A DNA stretch of 47,756 nucleotides, taken from Methylobacterium sp. J-088. Lineage in GTDB: Bacteria; Pseudomonadota; Alphaproteobacteria; Rhizobiales; Beijerinckiaceae. Shown one piece after another: positions 1 to 8,379 of the stretch (its first letter is position 1; each line of letters opens with the position of its first letter). The notes beneath the pieces were generated by a model. The model saw nothing but the letters and a program-made list of their open reading frames with translations, did no database searches and was not told the DNA's origin. Made by a program: the position numbers and the translations under genes. The stretch spans positions 1-47,756 of the forward strand of contig NZ_JAKSYH010000189.1 in the NCBI RefSeq assembly GCF_022829295.1. The letters run 5' to 3'.

Positions 1-26
1 CCGGACCCTAGAGATTCCCGCCCCGC

Positions 27-266
27 CAAATTCTCGGCCCGCGCAAGTCTGGGCCCCGGCAAGTCTCGACCGCCGCAACTCCCGGCCCACGCAAGTCTCG
101 GCCCCCGCAAGTCTCGGCCCGCGCAAGTCTCGGCCCGCGCAAGTCTCGGCCCGCGTAAGTCTCGGCCCGCGCAAGTCTCGGCCCGCGCAAGTCTCGGCCC
201 GCGCAAGTCTCGGCCCGCGCAAGTCTCGGCCCGCGCAAGTCTCGGCCCGCGCAGATCTCGGCCCGG
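27..266. repeat. Tandem array of a 16-bp repeat, about 14 units
   Basis: The consensus unit is GCAAGTCTCGGCCCGC. Unit starts fall at 43, 59, 75, 91, 107, 123, 139, 155, 171, 187, 203, 219, 235 and 251, all exactly 16 bp apart, with a degenerate unit before 43. The central units (123-250) are almost identical; the outer ones differ at one to several positions. There are no spacers, so this is not a CRISPR array. Sixteen is not a multiple of three, so the array translates in any frame as a 16-residue repeat with a 48-bp period; on the minus strand this gives an arginine-rich pattern. It ends 8 bp before the stop codon of the minus-strand secreted-protein gene. Whether it is a terminator-like region, a protein-binding array or simply slipped-strand expansion cannot be told from sequence. 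Confidence 0.95.
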
Positions 267-273
267 GACAGGC

Positions 274-1197
274 TCACCCGGACTTGGCGACGACCTCGAT
301 GTCCCGGTCGAGCCCGCTCTCGACCTTGAACTCGCGGGTATAGACCTGCCCGTCGTGGCGGGCGATCAGCACGTAGTCGCCCTCGGCGAGCGTCACCTGC
401 GGGAAGGCCCCGATGGCCTCGCGGATCGTGTCGCCGCCGGGCGTGAGCACCGAGAACGCGGTGCCGGCGAACGCTTCCGCACCCGGCGCCGCCACGAGCT
501 TCAGGGTCACGGTCGCGGCCCTGTGGTTGAGGGTTGCTTCCGTCACCTTGCCGTTCTCCACGCGGAGGTCGGCGCGCTGGATCGCGTTCGACTCACCGTA
601 GATCGACACCACGTGGTAGGTGCCCTCCGGCAGCCGCAGCACCTCGCCGGTCTTGATGCCGCCGCGCACCAGCCGGCCCTCGGAATTGGTCCCGACCGGC
701 ACGAAGACCGAGAACGACACCTCGCCGGGCGGGATCTTCTGGTCGCCGACCGCGCCCGAGAGCTTCAGCGCGCCGGCCGCGACGCGCAGCGTCTCGGTGA
801 TCGGCTGGCCCGCCATGACGATCCGCTTCGACGCGCTGGCAAAACCGTAGGTCACGGTCGCCGTGTAGGTGCCGGCAGGCAGGACGAAGCGCGGTTCGGC
901 CTCGGTCGAACGGGCCACGATCGACGGCCGGACACCGTCGTTGGCTTCCTCGTAGATCCGCCACGCAAGCCCCTGGCGCAGCGGGATCCCGGGCCCCGAC
1001 AGCAGCGCTGACAGGGACAGGGGGGCGTCCGGCTCGGCGGAAGGGAGGGTGGGCGGCAGATCCGGCGTGGTGATCGACGGCGAGGGCAGGGGACCGCCAA
1101 AACGGTTCTGAAGCGGATTCTGCTGGGCGCGGGCGGGCACGAGCGCGGATCCCGTGACGAGAATCGCCAACGCCATCGCGGCCAGCCTCGTGCGCAT
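274..1197 (-). CDS. Secreted protein with repeated beta-sandwich-like modules, function unknown
   Basis: This 307-residue protein starts at the ATG at 1197; an upstream in-frame extension to 1344 would overlap the divergent nitroreductase gene and lacks secretory features. Residues 1-25 form a clear Sec signal peptide: MRTR, then a hydrophobic core, then an alanine-rich cleavage site before QQNP. The mature part has a proline-rich linker (about 28-60) and then three related blocks, each with a turn of the form LPAGTY, LPEGTY or LAEGDY followed by short alternating hydrophobic strands. That is the look of PEGA or carboxypeptidase-regulatory-like surface beta domains. No catalytic motif is visible. 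It is transcribed divergently from the nitroreductase and its stop abuts the 16-bp repeat array. The periplasmic or surface location is inferred from the signal peptide. Confidence 0.75.
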   Translation of the reverse strand: MRTRLAAMALAILVTGSALVPARAQQNPLQNRFGGPLPSPSITTPDLPPTLPSAEPDAPLSLSALLSGPGIPLRQGLAWRIYEEANDGVRPSIVARSTEAEPRFVLPAGTYTATVTYGFASASKRIVMAGQPITETLRVAAGALKLSGAVGDQKIPPGEVSFSVFVPVGTNSEGRLVRGGIKTGEVLRLPEGTYHVVSIYGESNAIQRADLRVENGKVTEATLNHRAATVTLKLVAAPGAEAFAGTAFSVLTPGGDTIREAIGAFPQVTLAEGDYVLIARHDGQVYTREFKVESGLDRDIEVVAKSG

Positions 1198-1333
1198 CGA
1201 TCGGATCCCTTTCCTCCGCCCGGCGGATGGTTCCTGCCTCTGCATCGCGACCATGGCGACGGCAAGGCCGCACTTCCCGGCGCGACCGGCGCATGCCACA
1301 TCCGATCGCCATCGCGAACCTGGGACGACGCGC

Positions 1334-1897
1334 ATGACCGCCACTCTCGAACTCCTGAAGACCCGTCGCTCGGTGCCGCCGATGCTGCTGGACGAGCCCG
1401 GACCCGATCGGGCTCAGCTCGAAACGATCCTGACGGCGGCGTCCCGCGTGCCGGACCACGGCAAGCTCGCACCCTGGCGCTTCATCGTCATCGCAGGGGC
1501 GGCGCGGGACCGGGTCGGCGAGACCATCGCGGCGACCTTCGCGGCCGACAATCCGGACGCGACGCCGGAGCGCCTCGCGCAGGAGCGCGCCCGCTTGGCG
1601 CATGCCCCCGTCGTGGTCGCCGTGGTGTCGCGGGCCGGTCCGCACGTGAAGATTCCCGACTGGGAGCAGGTGCTGTCCGTCGGCGCCGCCACCATGAACC
1701 TCGTGATCGCCGCCAACGCGGCCGGGTTCGCGACATCCTGGCTGACCGAGTGGTTGGCCTACGACCGCCGCATCCTGGATGCACTCGGTCTGGCGCCCTC
1801 GGAGAAGCTGGCGGGCTTCGTCCATATCGGCCGCGCGCGCGAAGTGCCCTCCGACCGGCCTCGCCCGGTGCTCGACGAGATCGTGACGTATCTCTGA
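1334..1897 (+). CDS. Nitroreductase family protein (YdjA/RutE-like)
   Basis: This is a 187-residue flavoprotein of the short, single-domain nitroreductase family, which uses FMN and NAD(P)H for two-electron reductions; the physiological substrate is usually unknown. The N-terminal KTRRSVPP segment supplies FMN-phosphate-binding arginines. The run PDHGKLAPWRF (about residues 40-50) is typical of the YdjA-like branch. A central helix (VGAATMNLVIAANAAGF) and the C-terminal GFVHIG strand complete the fold. The length matches the family's usual 180-200. The ATG at 1334 was chosen because family similarity begins right there; the longer upstream frame overlaps the divergent gene. No ideal ribosome-binding site is visible. 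It is monocistronic, with 192 bp before the next gene. Confidence 0.88.
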   Translation: MTATLELLKTRRSVPPMLLDEPGPDRAQLETILTAASRVPDHGKLAPWRFIVIAGAARDRVGETIAATFAADNPDATPERLAQERARLAHAPVVVAVVSRAGPHVKIPDWEQVLSVGAATMNLVIAANAAGFATSWLTEWLAYDRRILDALGLAPSEKLAGFVHIGRAREVPSDRPRPVLDEIVTYL

Positions 1898-2089
1898 GGG
1901 GCGGTCGGGCAGTCGATCTGTCCGCTGCCACCCGTCATCGCGCGCGCAGCGAAGCGCGCCCAGGTCGCTCATCGTCGGCTATCGGTTCCGGAATCTGTCT
2001 TCGTGGGCGTCTTCCCCTCGCTCCGATGCGTTATGGACCCGTCTATGCCGCTGCCCGGGCCTCGCCGGTCAGCGCTTCGGAGATTTCCC

Positions 2090-2719
2090 GTGCATTACGA
2101 TCTCGACGTTCCCCGCGCGGCGCGCGCGCTTCCGCACAACCCGCTCAAGGCCATCGTCGCGCCGCGGCCGATCGGCTGGATCAGTTCCATGAGCCGCGAC
2201 GGCAAGCTGAACCTCGCGCCCTACTCGTTCTTCAACGCGGTGGCCGACAACATGGTCGCCTTCTCGTCCTCGGGCCGGAAGGACGCGATGACCTTCGCGG
2301 AAGAGGGCGCGGAGTTCGTGTGCAGCCTCGCCACCTGGGACCTGCGTGACGGGATGAACGATTCATCGGCGCCGCTGCCACGCGGCGAGAGCGAGTTCGC
2401 CTTCGCCGGGCTCGCCACCGCGCCCTCGCAGAAGGTGCGGCCGCCGCGGGTCGCGGCCTCGCCGGCCGCCCTCGAATGCCGGTGGCTGCAGACCGTGCCG
2501 CTGACCCCGCTCGACGGCGCCGAAGCCGAGAACTTCCTCGTCATCGGCCAAGTGGTCTCGATTTACGTCGACGAGGCTTACGTGAAGGACGGGATGGTCG
2601 ATACCGGGGCGATGCACCCGATCATGCGCGGCGGATACTTCGATTATTTCCACGTGACACAGGACACGCGCTTCCAGATGCGCCGGCCGAAGGGCGCGGG
2701 CGAGTTCTCGCCGTCCTGA
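2090..2719 (+). CDS. Flavin reductase-like domain protein (FMN-binding split barrel)
   Basis: This 209-residue protein belongs to the flavin-reductase-like family, which binds FMN and in some members supplies reduced flavin to monooxygenases. The signature is the N-terminal KAIVAPRPIGWISS stretch followed by NLAPYSFFNAVADN, the usual FMN-binding entry, and then a split-barrel body. GTG at 2090 is preferred as start because GGAG lies at 2079-2082, seven bases upstream, and the conserved sequence begins at once; in-frame ATGs at 2033 and 2045 would add a non-conserved leader. It follows the nitroreductase on the same strand but 192 bp away, so co-transcription is uncertain. Two flavoproteins side by side suggest a redox role, but no substrate can be assigned. 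Confidence 0.85.
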   Translation: MHYDLDVPRAARALPHNPLKAIVAPRPIGWISSMSRDGKLNLAPYSFFNAVADNMVAFSSSGRKDAMTFAEEGAEFVCSLATWDLRDGMNDSSAPLPRGESEFAFAGLATAPSQKVRPPRVAASPAALECRWLQTVPLTPLDGAEAENFLVIGQVVSIYVDEAYVKDGMVDTGAMHPIMRGGYFDYFHVTQDTRFQMRRPKGAGEFSPS

Positions 2720-2797
2720 AAACGGACCGGGTCTCCGTAAGCCGATTGAGAACTTGTTTACCATGGCGGGCGCAGATTCCGGGGGTCTTCAGCCCCC

Positions 2798-3910
2798 GTG
2801 CGCGCCCGGATGTTCCTGTTCACCACGCCATCCAGCCCACCTGAAAGCCCGCCGCCCCCGGCGCGGGCGATGCCGGGCACGGCCGTCTCCGGACCGGTGG
2901 TTCAGGCGATCCGCGATGGCGCGATGGCGAGCGGCGTCGGTTTCGACTACCTGCTCGCCACGGCCCGGCGCGAATCCGCCCTCGATCCCGCCGCCAAGGC
3001 CGGGACCTCGTCGGCCACGGGGCTGTTCCAGTTCATCGAGCAGACGTGGCTCGGCGTCATGAAGAATGCCGGGCCGCGGCTCGGGCTGCAGGCCGAGGCC
3101 GACGCCATCACCCGGCAGGCAGACGGCAGCTACGCGGTGCCGGATGCCGGGCAGAGGCAGGCCATCCTCGACCTGCGCCGGGATCCGAAAGTCTCGGCGA
3201 CGCTGGCCGGCGCCCTGACTCAGCAGAACGCCGACACGCTTTCGGGGGCGCTCGGCCGCGAACCGACCGCCGGCGATCTCTACGTGGCGCACGTGCTCGG
3301 CGCCAAGGGCGCGGCCGCGCTGATTGCGACCGCGCGCACCTTCCCCGCCCGTGCCGCCGCCCTCGATCTACCGGAAGCCGCTTCCGCCAACCGCGCCTTG
3401 TTCTACGATCGCACCGGCCGCGCACGGAGCGCCGCCGAACTGTATGCCAGCCTCGCGGCGACCGCCCAGGGCGCTGCCGCCCAGGGCACTGCCGCCACTG
3501 ACCTCACAAGCCTGCGCCAGGGCGAGGCGGCGGCACCGCAGGCGGTCTCGGCGTATGCGAGCGCCGCGACGGCCTTCGGCGGCACCAGCGACTTGCGCAG
3601 CCTGTTCCAGACGGATCCGCGCGTGGCCGCCTCGGATGCCGCCGCACGGAACCTGCAGGCGCGCAGCCAAGCCCAGCCGACCGCGCACGCTGCCCCGACC
3701 TACTTCCCCCGGACCGGCTCAGATCCGTTCACGGGTGCGCCGAAGCCGGATCCGGACGTGACCGGTGCGCTCGCCGCGCCCGCTGCGCCGCCGCCCGGCA
3801 GCGCGCTGGCCAACCCGCCCCTGCCGCCGCGGCGCCCGGCTGAGCTCGCTGCGGAAGGTTCCTCGGCCACCGTCAGGAACAGCCTGTTCGCACCCCGGAG
3901 GGGTCCATGA
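2798..3910 (+). CDS. Lytic transglycosylase, SLT domain
   Basis: This 370-residue murein lytic transglycosylase-like protein would cleave the glycan between MurNAc and GlcNAc. The SLT core lies at about residues 45-190. Glu59 in ARRESALDP is the expected catalytic acid, followed by the typical GTSSATGLFQFIEQTW block and the YVAHVLG segment. The C-terminal 170 residues are low-complexity alanine/proline-rich and end in a proline-rich PPLPPRRP tract. There is no classical signal peptide, so export may use another route, or the enzyme may serve envelope machinery such as flagella. GTG at 2798 is the longest plausible start and ATG at 2810 is an alternative; neither has a strong ribosome-binding site. 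A GGGGG-loop-CCCCC hairpin (2781-2797) sits just before it. Its stop overlaps the start of the DUF2336 gene. Confidence 0.85.
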   Translation: MRARMFLFTTPSSPPESPPPPARAMPGTAVSGPVVQAIRDGAMASGVGFDYLLATARRESALDPAAKAGTSSATGLFQFIEQTWLGVMKNAGPRLGLQAEADAITRQADGSYAVPDAGQRQAILDLRRDPKVSATLAGALTQQNADTLSGALGREPTAGDLYVAHVLGAKGAAALIATARTFPARAAALDLPEAASANRALFYDRTGRARSAAELYASLAATAQGAAAQGTAATDLTSLRQGEAAAPQAVSAYASAATAFGGTSDLRSLFQTDPRVAASDAAARNLQARSQAQPTAHAAPTYFPRTGSDPFTGAPKPDPDVTGALAAPAAPPPGSALANPPLPPRRPAELAAEGSSATVRNSLFAPRRGP

Positions 3911-5430
3911 TCATCCGCGAGTTCCTGACCCGGACGCAGAACGCTTCCGCGTCCCGACGCGCCGAGGCAGCCGCGGTCCTGGCGCGGGCCTATCTCTACG
4001 GCGACCTCGCCGCGGACGAGGCCTGGGAAGCCAAGACCGCCCTGCTCACCCTGTTGGACGATCCCTCGCCGGTGGTTCGGCGCGCCCTGGCGGAGACCTG
4101 TGCGGCCTCGGCGCGGACGCCGCGTCCGCTGGTGGTCGCGCTCTCCTGCGACGTGCCAGAGGTGGCGCGTCTGATCCTGGCGCGCTCGCCGGTCTTGACG
4201 GACGCCGACCTCGTGGACGCGGCCGCCCTCGGCGATGAGACGACGCGCGCCGTGATCGCCGCCCGCCATCATCTCTCGCACACGGTCTCCGGGGCGCTGG
4301 CGGAGATCGGCGAACTCGAGACCTTGGTCGCGCTCGTCCGCAACCCGACCGCCAAGATCACCGCGGGTCGGATGCTGCGCATGATCGAGCGCCGGGGTGC
4401 GGAGGCCGATCTGCGCGAGGCCCTGCTGGGCCGGACCGACCTCCCGCCGGAGGTGCGCCACGCGCTCGGCCTCGCGGTGGCGCAGGCGCTCTCCGGCTTC
4501 GTGATCGACCGGGGCTGGCTCGGAGGCGAACGCTGCGAGCGTCTGCGCCGCGAGGTCGGCGAGCGCGTCGCCCTCGAAGTTTGCGAAGACTCAGGGGCCG
4601 CCGGCATCGCCCGGTTGGTCGCGCATCTGCGTACGAGCCACCAGCTGACCGCCGGACTGATCCTGCGCGCCGTGCTGTCCGGGCGGACCGAGTTCGCCCT
4701 CGCGTCCCTCGCCGACCTATCCGGCCAGGACCATGCCGGCGTGGCTCGGGCCATGCGCGATCCGCGGAGCTTCGCCGACTTGCACCGGCGGGCCGGTCTC
4801 CCCGACGCGCTGCTGCCGGCGATGCAGGCCGCGCTGTCCGCTTGGCAGGATGTCGCCCGGCGCGCGATGCCCGTCCGGGGCACCGGCCTGTCGCAGCGGA
4901 TCATCGCCTGCGCGATCGAGGCCTGCGGTAGCCTGCCGGGTGCCGAGATGCAGCCGGTCCTCGTGCTCCTCAATCGCTACGAGGCCGAGGCCGCCCGCGA
5001 CGAGGCCCGGGAAGCCGCCCGCGCCATCGCGGCGGAGGCCGTCGCGCGGGAAACCGCGCGCCGCGAGGCCGAGGCGTTGGATGCGACGTGGCGCGCCGCC
5101 TTGGACGATCAGCGCCGGACCGCCTTCGCCGCCGCGTCCGAAGCCACGCCGATCGTCGTTGCCCAAGCCGCCGTTGCCGGCGTGATGACCCCGTCGTCTG
5201 CGGAGCCCAGCAACCCGATCGGGGCGATCCTGGACGCGCTGCCGGACCAGATCCTCGCGTGGTACCGGACCGAGGCGCCGGTTGCCGATCCGAAAGCCGA
5301 AGCCGCGACGGAGGCCGTGTTGAGCAGCCTGGGAGATAGTCTGCTCGACCAGTTCCGCGCCAGCCGCAGTCCCGCGGCGCCCGCAGCCGTGGAGGGTGAG
5401 GTCGATAAGGCAGCCAAAATCGCTGCCTGA
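3907..5430 (+). CDS. DUF2336 domain-containing protein
   Basis: This 507-residue protein matches the alphaproteobacterial DUF2336 family, built of helical HEAT-like repeats. The N-terminal REFLTRT start, the DDPSPVVRRALAE repeat (about residues 48-62) and the following helix pairs up to about residue 320 are characteristic. A charged, alanine/glutamate-rich coiled region (about 355-410) follows. No enzyme motif is visible and the molecular function of the family is not established. The ATG at 3907 overlaps the preceding transglycosylase stop as ATGA, with a GGAGGGG ribosome-binding site (about 3896-3902), so the two are translationally coupled. The pairing suggests a common cell-envelope job, but that is inference from position only. 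Confidence 0.85.
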   Translation: MIIREFLTRTQNASASRRAEAAAVLARAYLYGDLAADEAWEAKTALLTLLDDPSPVVRRALAETCAASARTPRPLVVALSCDVPEVARLILARSPVLTDADLVDAAALGDETTRAVIAARHHLSHTVSGALAEIGELETLVALVRNPTAKITAGRMLRMIERRGAEADLREALLGRTDLPPEVRHALGLAVAQALSGFVIDRGWLGGERCERLRREVGERVALEVCEDSGAAGIARLVAHLRTSHQLTAGLILRAVLSGRTEFALASLADLSGQDHAGVARAMRDPRSFADLHRRAGLPDALLPAMQAALSAWQDVARRAMPVRGTGLSQRIIACAIEACGSLPGAEMQPVLVLLNRYEAEAARDEAREAARAIAAEAVARETARREAEALDATWRAALDDQRRTAFAAASEATPIVVAQAAVAGVMTPSSAEPSNPIGAILDALPDQILAWYRTEAPVADPKAEAATEAVLSSLGDSLLDQFRASRSPAAPAAVEGEVDKAAKIAA

Positions 5431-5462
5431 AGGCGGTCCGACAGTGGTCGGCCCGCCTTCAG
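5427..5462. terminator. Bidirectional hairpin terminator between DUF2336 and GH15 genes
   Basis: The arms CTGAAGGCGG and CCGCCTTCAG pair perfectly over 10 bp. They enclose a second inner stem CCGAC/GTCGG with loop AGTG. The hairpin spans the stop of the plus-strand gene and precedes the stop of the minus-strand gene, so it can serve both. There is no long T-run on either side. Confidence 0.75.
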
Positions 5463-5472
5463 CCGGCGTCGC

Positions 5473-7338
5473 TCACTCGGCCGCCCGGCGCGTCAGCGCA
5501 TCGGCCGCGTCCGCAAGGCCGTAGCGGGCGATGGTGTCATCAAGGCGCAGCGCCGCGTTGATCAGCGCCATGTGCGAGAATCCCTGCGGCGTGTTCCCGC
5601 GCTGCTCGCCGGTCGCCGGATCGATCTCCTCGGCGAACAGCCCCAGATCGTTGCCCCGGGCGATCAGCCTTTCGAAAGCGGCCTTGGCCTCGGCGGTGCG
5701 GCCGTCGAGGGCGAGGCAGCCGACCCGCCAGAACGCGCAGGCCGTGAAGGTGCCCTCGTCGCCTTCGAGCCCGTCCTCCATGCGGTAGCGGTAGATCAGG
5801 TCGCCGGCGCCGAGTTCCCGCTCCACCGCGGCCAGGGTCGCGCGCGTGCGCGGATCCCGCGGATCGAGGGCTCCGAACAGGACGACACGCATCACCGCCG
5901 CGTCGAGGTGATGCGAATCGTAAGCGCCGACATAGGCCTGCTTCTCCTCGCTCCAGCCCCGGTCCAGATATTCAGCCCGGACCTCGGCGGCGATGCGCTC
6001 CCACTCGGCAATCTTCGCCTCCGGGATGCCCTTGATGTTCCGGGCGATCCGGGCCGCGTCGGTCAGCGCCACCCAGATCATCGCCTTCGTATGAACCTGA
6101 TGGCGCGGCCCCGTCCGCAATTCCCAGATCCCACTGTCCGGATCGTGCCGGTGACGGATCGCCCGCGCCGTCAGGTTGTCGAGCACCTCTGGCAGGCGGT
6201 CGTTGACCTTCTCGGGCGGGTCGTAGTCGACTGCTTCCAGGAAGATGCACAGAGCCCGCAGCAATTCCCCGTAGATGTCGTGCTGGTCCTGCCCCTCGGC
6301 GAGATTGCCGATGACCACGGGCTGCACGCCGTTCCAACCGGCGAGATGGCTGAGCTCCTCCTCGGGTGGCATGCCGTCGGCAATGCCGTACATCAGGCGC
6401 GTGTCGCGGCCATAGGAGCCGTCCCGCTCACGCAGGAAGCGGAGGAATTCCGAGGCCTCGCGCACGTAGCCGAGCATCACGAACGCGGTCACTGTAAAGG
6501 AGGCATCGCGCATCCAGGTGAAGCGATAGTCGTAGTTGCGGTTGCCCGGCACGGCCTCGGGCAGGCCAGCGGTCGCGGCGGCCAGGATGCCGCCGGAGGG
6601 CGAGTATGTCAGCAGCTTGAGGCAGAGGGCCGAGCGCATCACGGCCTCCCGATAGGCCCCGCGGTAGGTGCTGCGGGCGCACCAGCGATGCCAGTACTCC
6701 ATGGTGCTCTTCAGGCGGCGCTGCGCGCCTTCGAAGTCGTCGATCGAGGCATCCTGCTGGTCCTCGCCGTGGGTGAGGACCAGATATGCGGTCTCGCCAG
6801 CGGCCAGGGTGAACCGGATCTCGGCGCGGCCCTCGACCACCGCGGGCTGCGGATGCGCGTTGACCCGCAGACGCCAGTCGCCGGCCTCGAACAGCACCGA
6901 CGCGCCCTCGACGCTGGGCGTGCAGGGGCGGCGCGCGTAATCGAAGGTCGGGCAAACCCGGAAGAGCCCGGTGACGCTGCCCGTCTCGCAGGTGAGCATG
7001 CGGATCAGCCGGCTCTCGCCCTCGCCGTCCGGGCCTTCATCGGGCTCAGGGCTCGGCGGATTGACCGGCATCACGTCGACCAGACGCGCGCGCCCAGTCC
7101 GCGTCGTAAACGTCGTCTCGAGGATGTTGGTGTCGGGCAGGTAGCGCCGCTCCGACCCATCGAGGTCGTCGAACGCCACGCTGCATGCACCACCCTTCTC
7201 GTCGTCGAGGAGCTTCACGAACAGGGCGGGTGAATCGTGGCGCGGCCAGCATAGCCAATCGATCGAGCCGTCGCGGGCGATCAGCGCGCAGGAATGGGTG
7301 TCGCCGATGAGGGCGTAGTCGCTGATGGGCTTCGACAC
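5473..7338 (-). CDS. Glycoside hydrolase family 15 protein (glucoamylase/trehalase type)
   Basis: This 621-residue protein has the full bacterial GH15 layout. An N-terminal beta domain opens with DYALIGDTHSCALI and GSIDWLCWPR. The catalytic alpha/alpha barrel follows from about residue 230, with TWMRDASFT, the AGWNGVQP region around the proposed general acid, and near the C-terminus GLFAEEIDPATGEQRGNTPQGFSH carrying the expected catalytic-base glutamate region (quoted in parts: GLFAEEIDP and TPQGFSH). Family members hydrolyse terminal alpha-glucosidic bonds in dextrins or trehalose; which one here cannot be read off. There is no signal peptide, so it is probably cytosolic, acting on glycogen or trehalose. 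The start is GTG at 7338 without a clear ribosome-binding site. It lies divergent to the two-component pair, which raises but does not prove a regulatory link. Confidence 0.88.
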   Translation of the reverse strand: MSKPISDYALIGDTHSCALIARDGSIDWLCWPRHDSPALFVKLLDDEKGGACSVAFDDLDGSERRYLPDTNILETTFTTRTGRARLVDVMPVNPPSPEPDEGPDGEGESRLIRMLTCETGSVTGLFRVCPTFDYARRPCTPSVEGASVLFEAGDWRLRVNAHPQPAVVEGRAEIRFTLAAGETAYLVLTHGEDQQDASIDDFEGAQRRLKSTMEYWHRWCARSTYRGAYREAVMRSALCLKLLTYSPSGGILAAATAGLPEAVPGNRNYDYRFTWMRDASFTVTAFVMLGYVREASEFLRFLRERDGSYGRDTRLMYGIADGMPPEEELSHLAGWNGVQPVVIGNLAEGQDQHDIYGELLRALCIFLEAVDYDPPEKVNDRLPEVLDNLTARAIRHRHDPDSGIWELRTGPRHQVHTKAMIWVALTDAARIARNIKGIPEAKIAEWERIAAEVRAEYLDRGWSEEKQAYVGAYDSHHLDAAVMRVVLFGALDPRDPRTRATLAAVERELGAGDLIYRYRMEDGLEGDEGTFTACAFWRVGCLALDGRTAEAKAAFERLIARGNDLGLFAEEIDPATGEQRGNTPQGFSHMALINAALRLDDTIARYGLADAADALTRRAAE

Positions 7339-7623
7339 GAAGATGTCCGGCTGGCGGCCTCACCCGTCAAGCTGGGCGAACGCAGAACCAAGGAGGTAGC
7401 CGGGGTCCGCGGCGTTGGGAGTCCGGCTCGACGATTCGCCGCAGGACCGGAAGCGATCGGGCTCAGAATGTCGGGGCTCTGTCGGATATCGCGATCGGAT
7501 TCTGGAAGAAACGTCTCCGCATCTTTGTCCGAAACGTTCCGGCCAGGGCAGGGAAACACGCGCTTACAAATTGGTTCCGCTACCCATCTTCGAATAATCG
7601 CCGGTTCGGGGCATGATAGACTC

Positions 7624-8379
7624 ATGATGCAGGCTGAACCACACACAGACTCCGTCGCAATGACGGCACCAGCGACCCCCCATATCCTCGTCGTCGAGGA
7701 TGATCGGGAGATCTCCAGCCTGATCGCGCGCTACCTGCGCGGGAACGATTGCCGGGTCACGATCGCCGGCGACGGGACCGACATGGACCGGGCGCTCGCG
7801 GAGGCGCGCATCGACCTGATCGTGCTGGATCTCATGTTGCCGGGCGAGGATGGCTTGAGCCTTTGCCGCCGCCTGCGCGCATCCTCGCAGATCCCGATCC
7901 TGATCCTGACAGCGAAGTCGGAGGATGTGGACCGGATTCTCGGCCTGGAACTCGGCGCTGACGATTACCTCGCCAAGCCGTTCAATCCGCGCGAACTCCT
8001 CGCCCGCATCCGCGCGGTCCTGCGCCGGGTCGCCGCCGAGGCGCCCGATACGGACGACCGCCGCCGTCTGCACTTCTCGGGCTGGACGCTCGACGTCTCC
8101 CTCCGGCAGGTGTTCTCGCCCGAGGGCGCCCGCATCGCGATCACGGGCGCGGAGTTCGACCTGCTGCTCGCCCTGTGCCTGCGGCCCGGACGGGTCCTGT
8201 CGCGTGACCAGCTGCTCGATCTCACGCAGGGGCGCGCCGCCGGCCCGTTCGAGCGCAGCATCGACGTATTGATCTCGCGCATTCGCCAGAAGATCGAACG
8301 CGATACCCGCAACCCCGAATTCATCCGGACGATCCGTTCCGGTGGCTACCTGTTCACGCCGGAGGTCACGCGCTCATGA
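7624..8379 (+). CDS. OmpR-family response regulator
   Basis: This is a 251-residue two-domain response regulator. The receiver domain has the acidic pair in ILVVEDDREI, the phospho-acceptor aspartate in VLDLMLPGEDG (residue 69) and the conserved lysine in YLAKPFN (residue 118). The C-terminal winged helix (about 155-250) ends in RTIRSGGYLFTP, the classical OmpR/PhoB signature. Starts at ATG 7624, 7627 or 7660 are all possible; 7660 would give 239 residues, nearer the family norm, but none has a strong ribosome-binding site. Its stop overlaps the kinase start as ATGA, so regulator and kinase form one transcription and translation unit. The signal and target genes are unknown. Confidence 0.93.
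   Translation: MMQAEPHTDSVAMTAPATPHILVVEDDREISSLIARYLRGNDCRVTIAGDGTDMDRALAEARIDLIVLDLMLPGEDGLSLCRRLRASSQIPILILTAKSEDVDRILGLELGADDYLAKPFNPRELLARIRAVLRRVAAEAPDTDDRRRLHFSGWTLDVSLRQVFSPEGARIAITGAEFDLLLALCLRPGRVLSRDQLLDLTQGRAAGPFERSIDVLISRIRQKIERDTRNPEFIRTIRSGGYLFTPEVTRS

Noticed and set aside
27..266. Repeat array considered as CRISPR
   Set aside because: Units are 16 bp, contiguous and without spacers; no cas genes are present.
5572..7233. 553-residue plus-strand frame opposite the GH15 gene
   Set aside because: Antisense shadow; the GH15 motifs on the minus strand are unambiguous.
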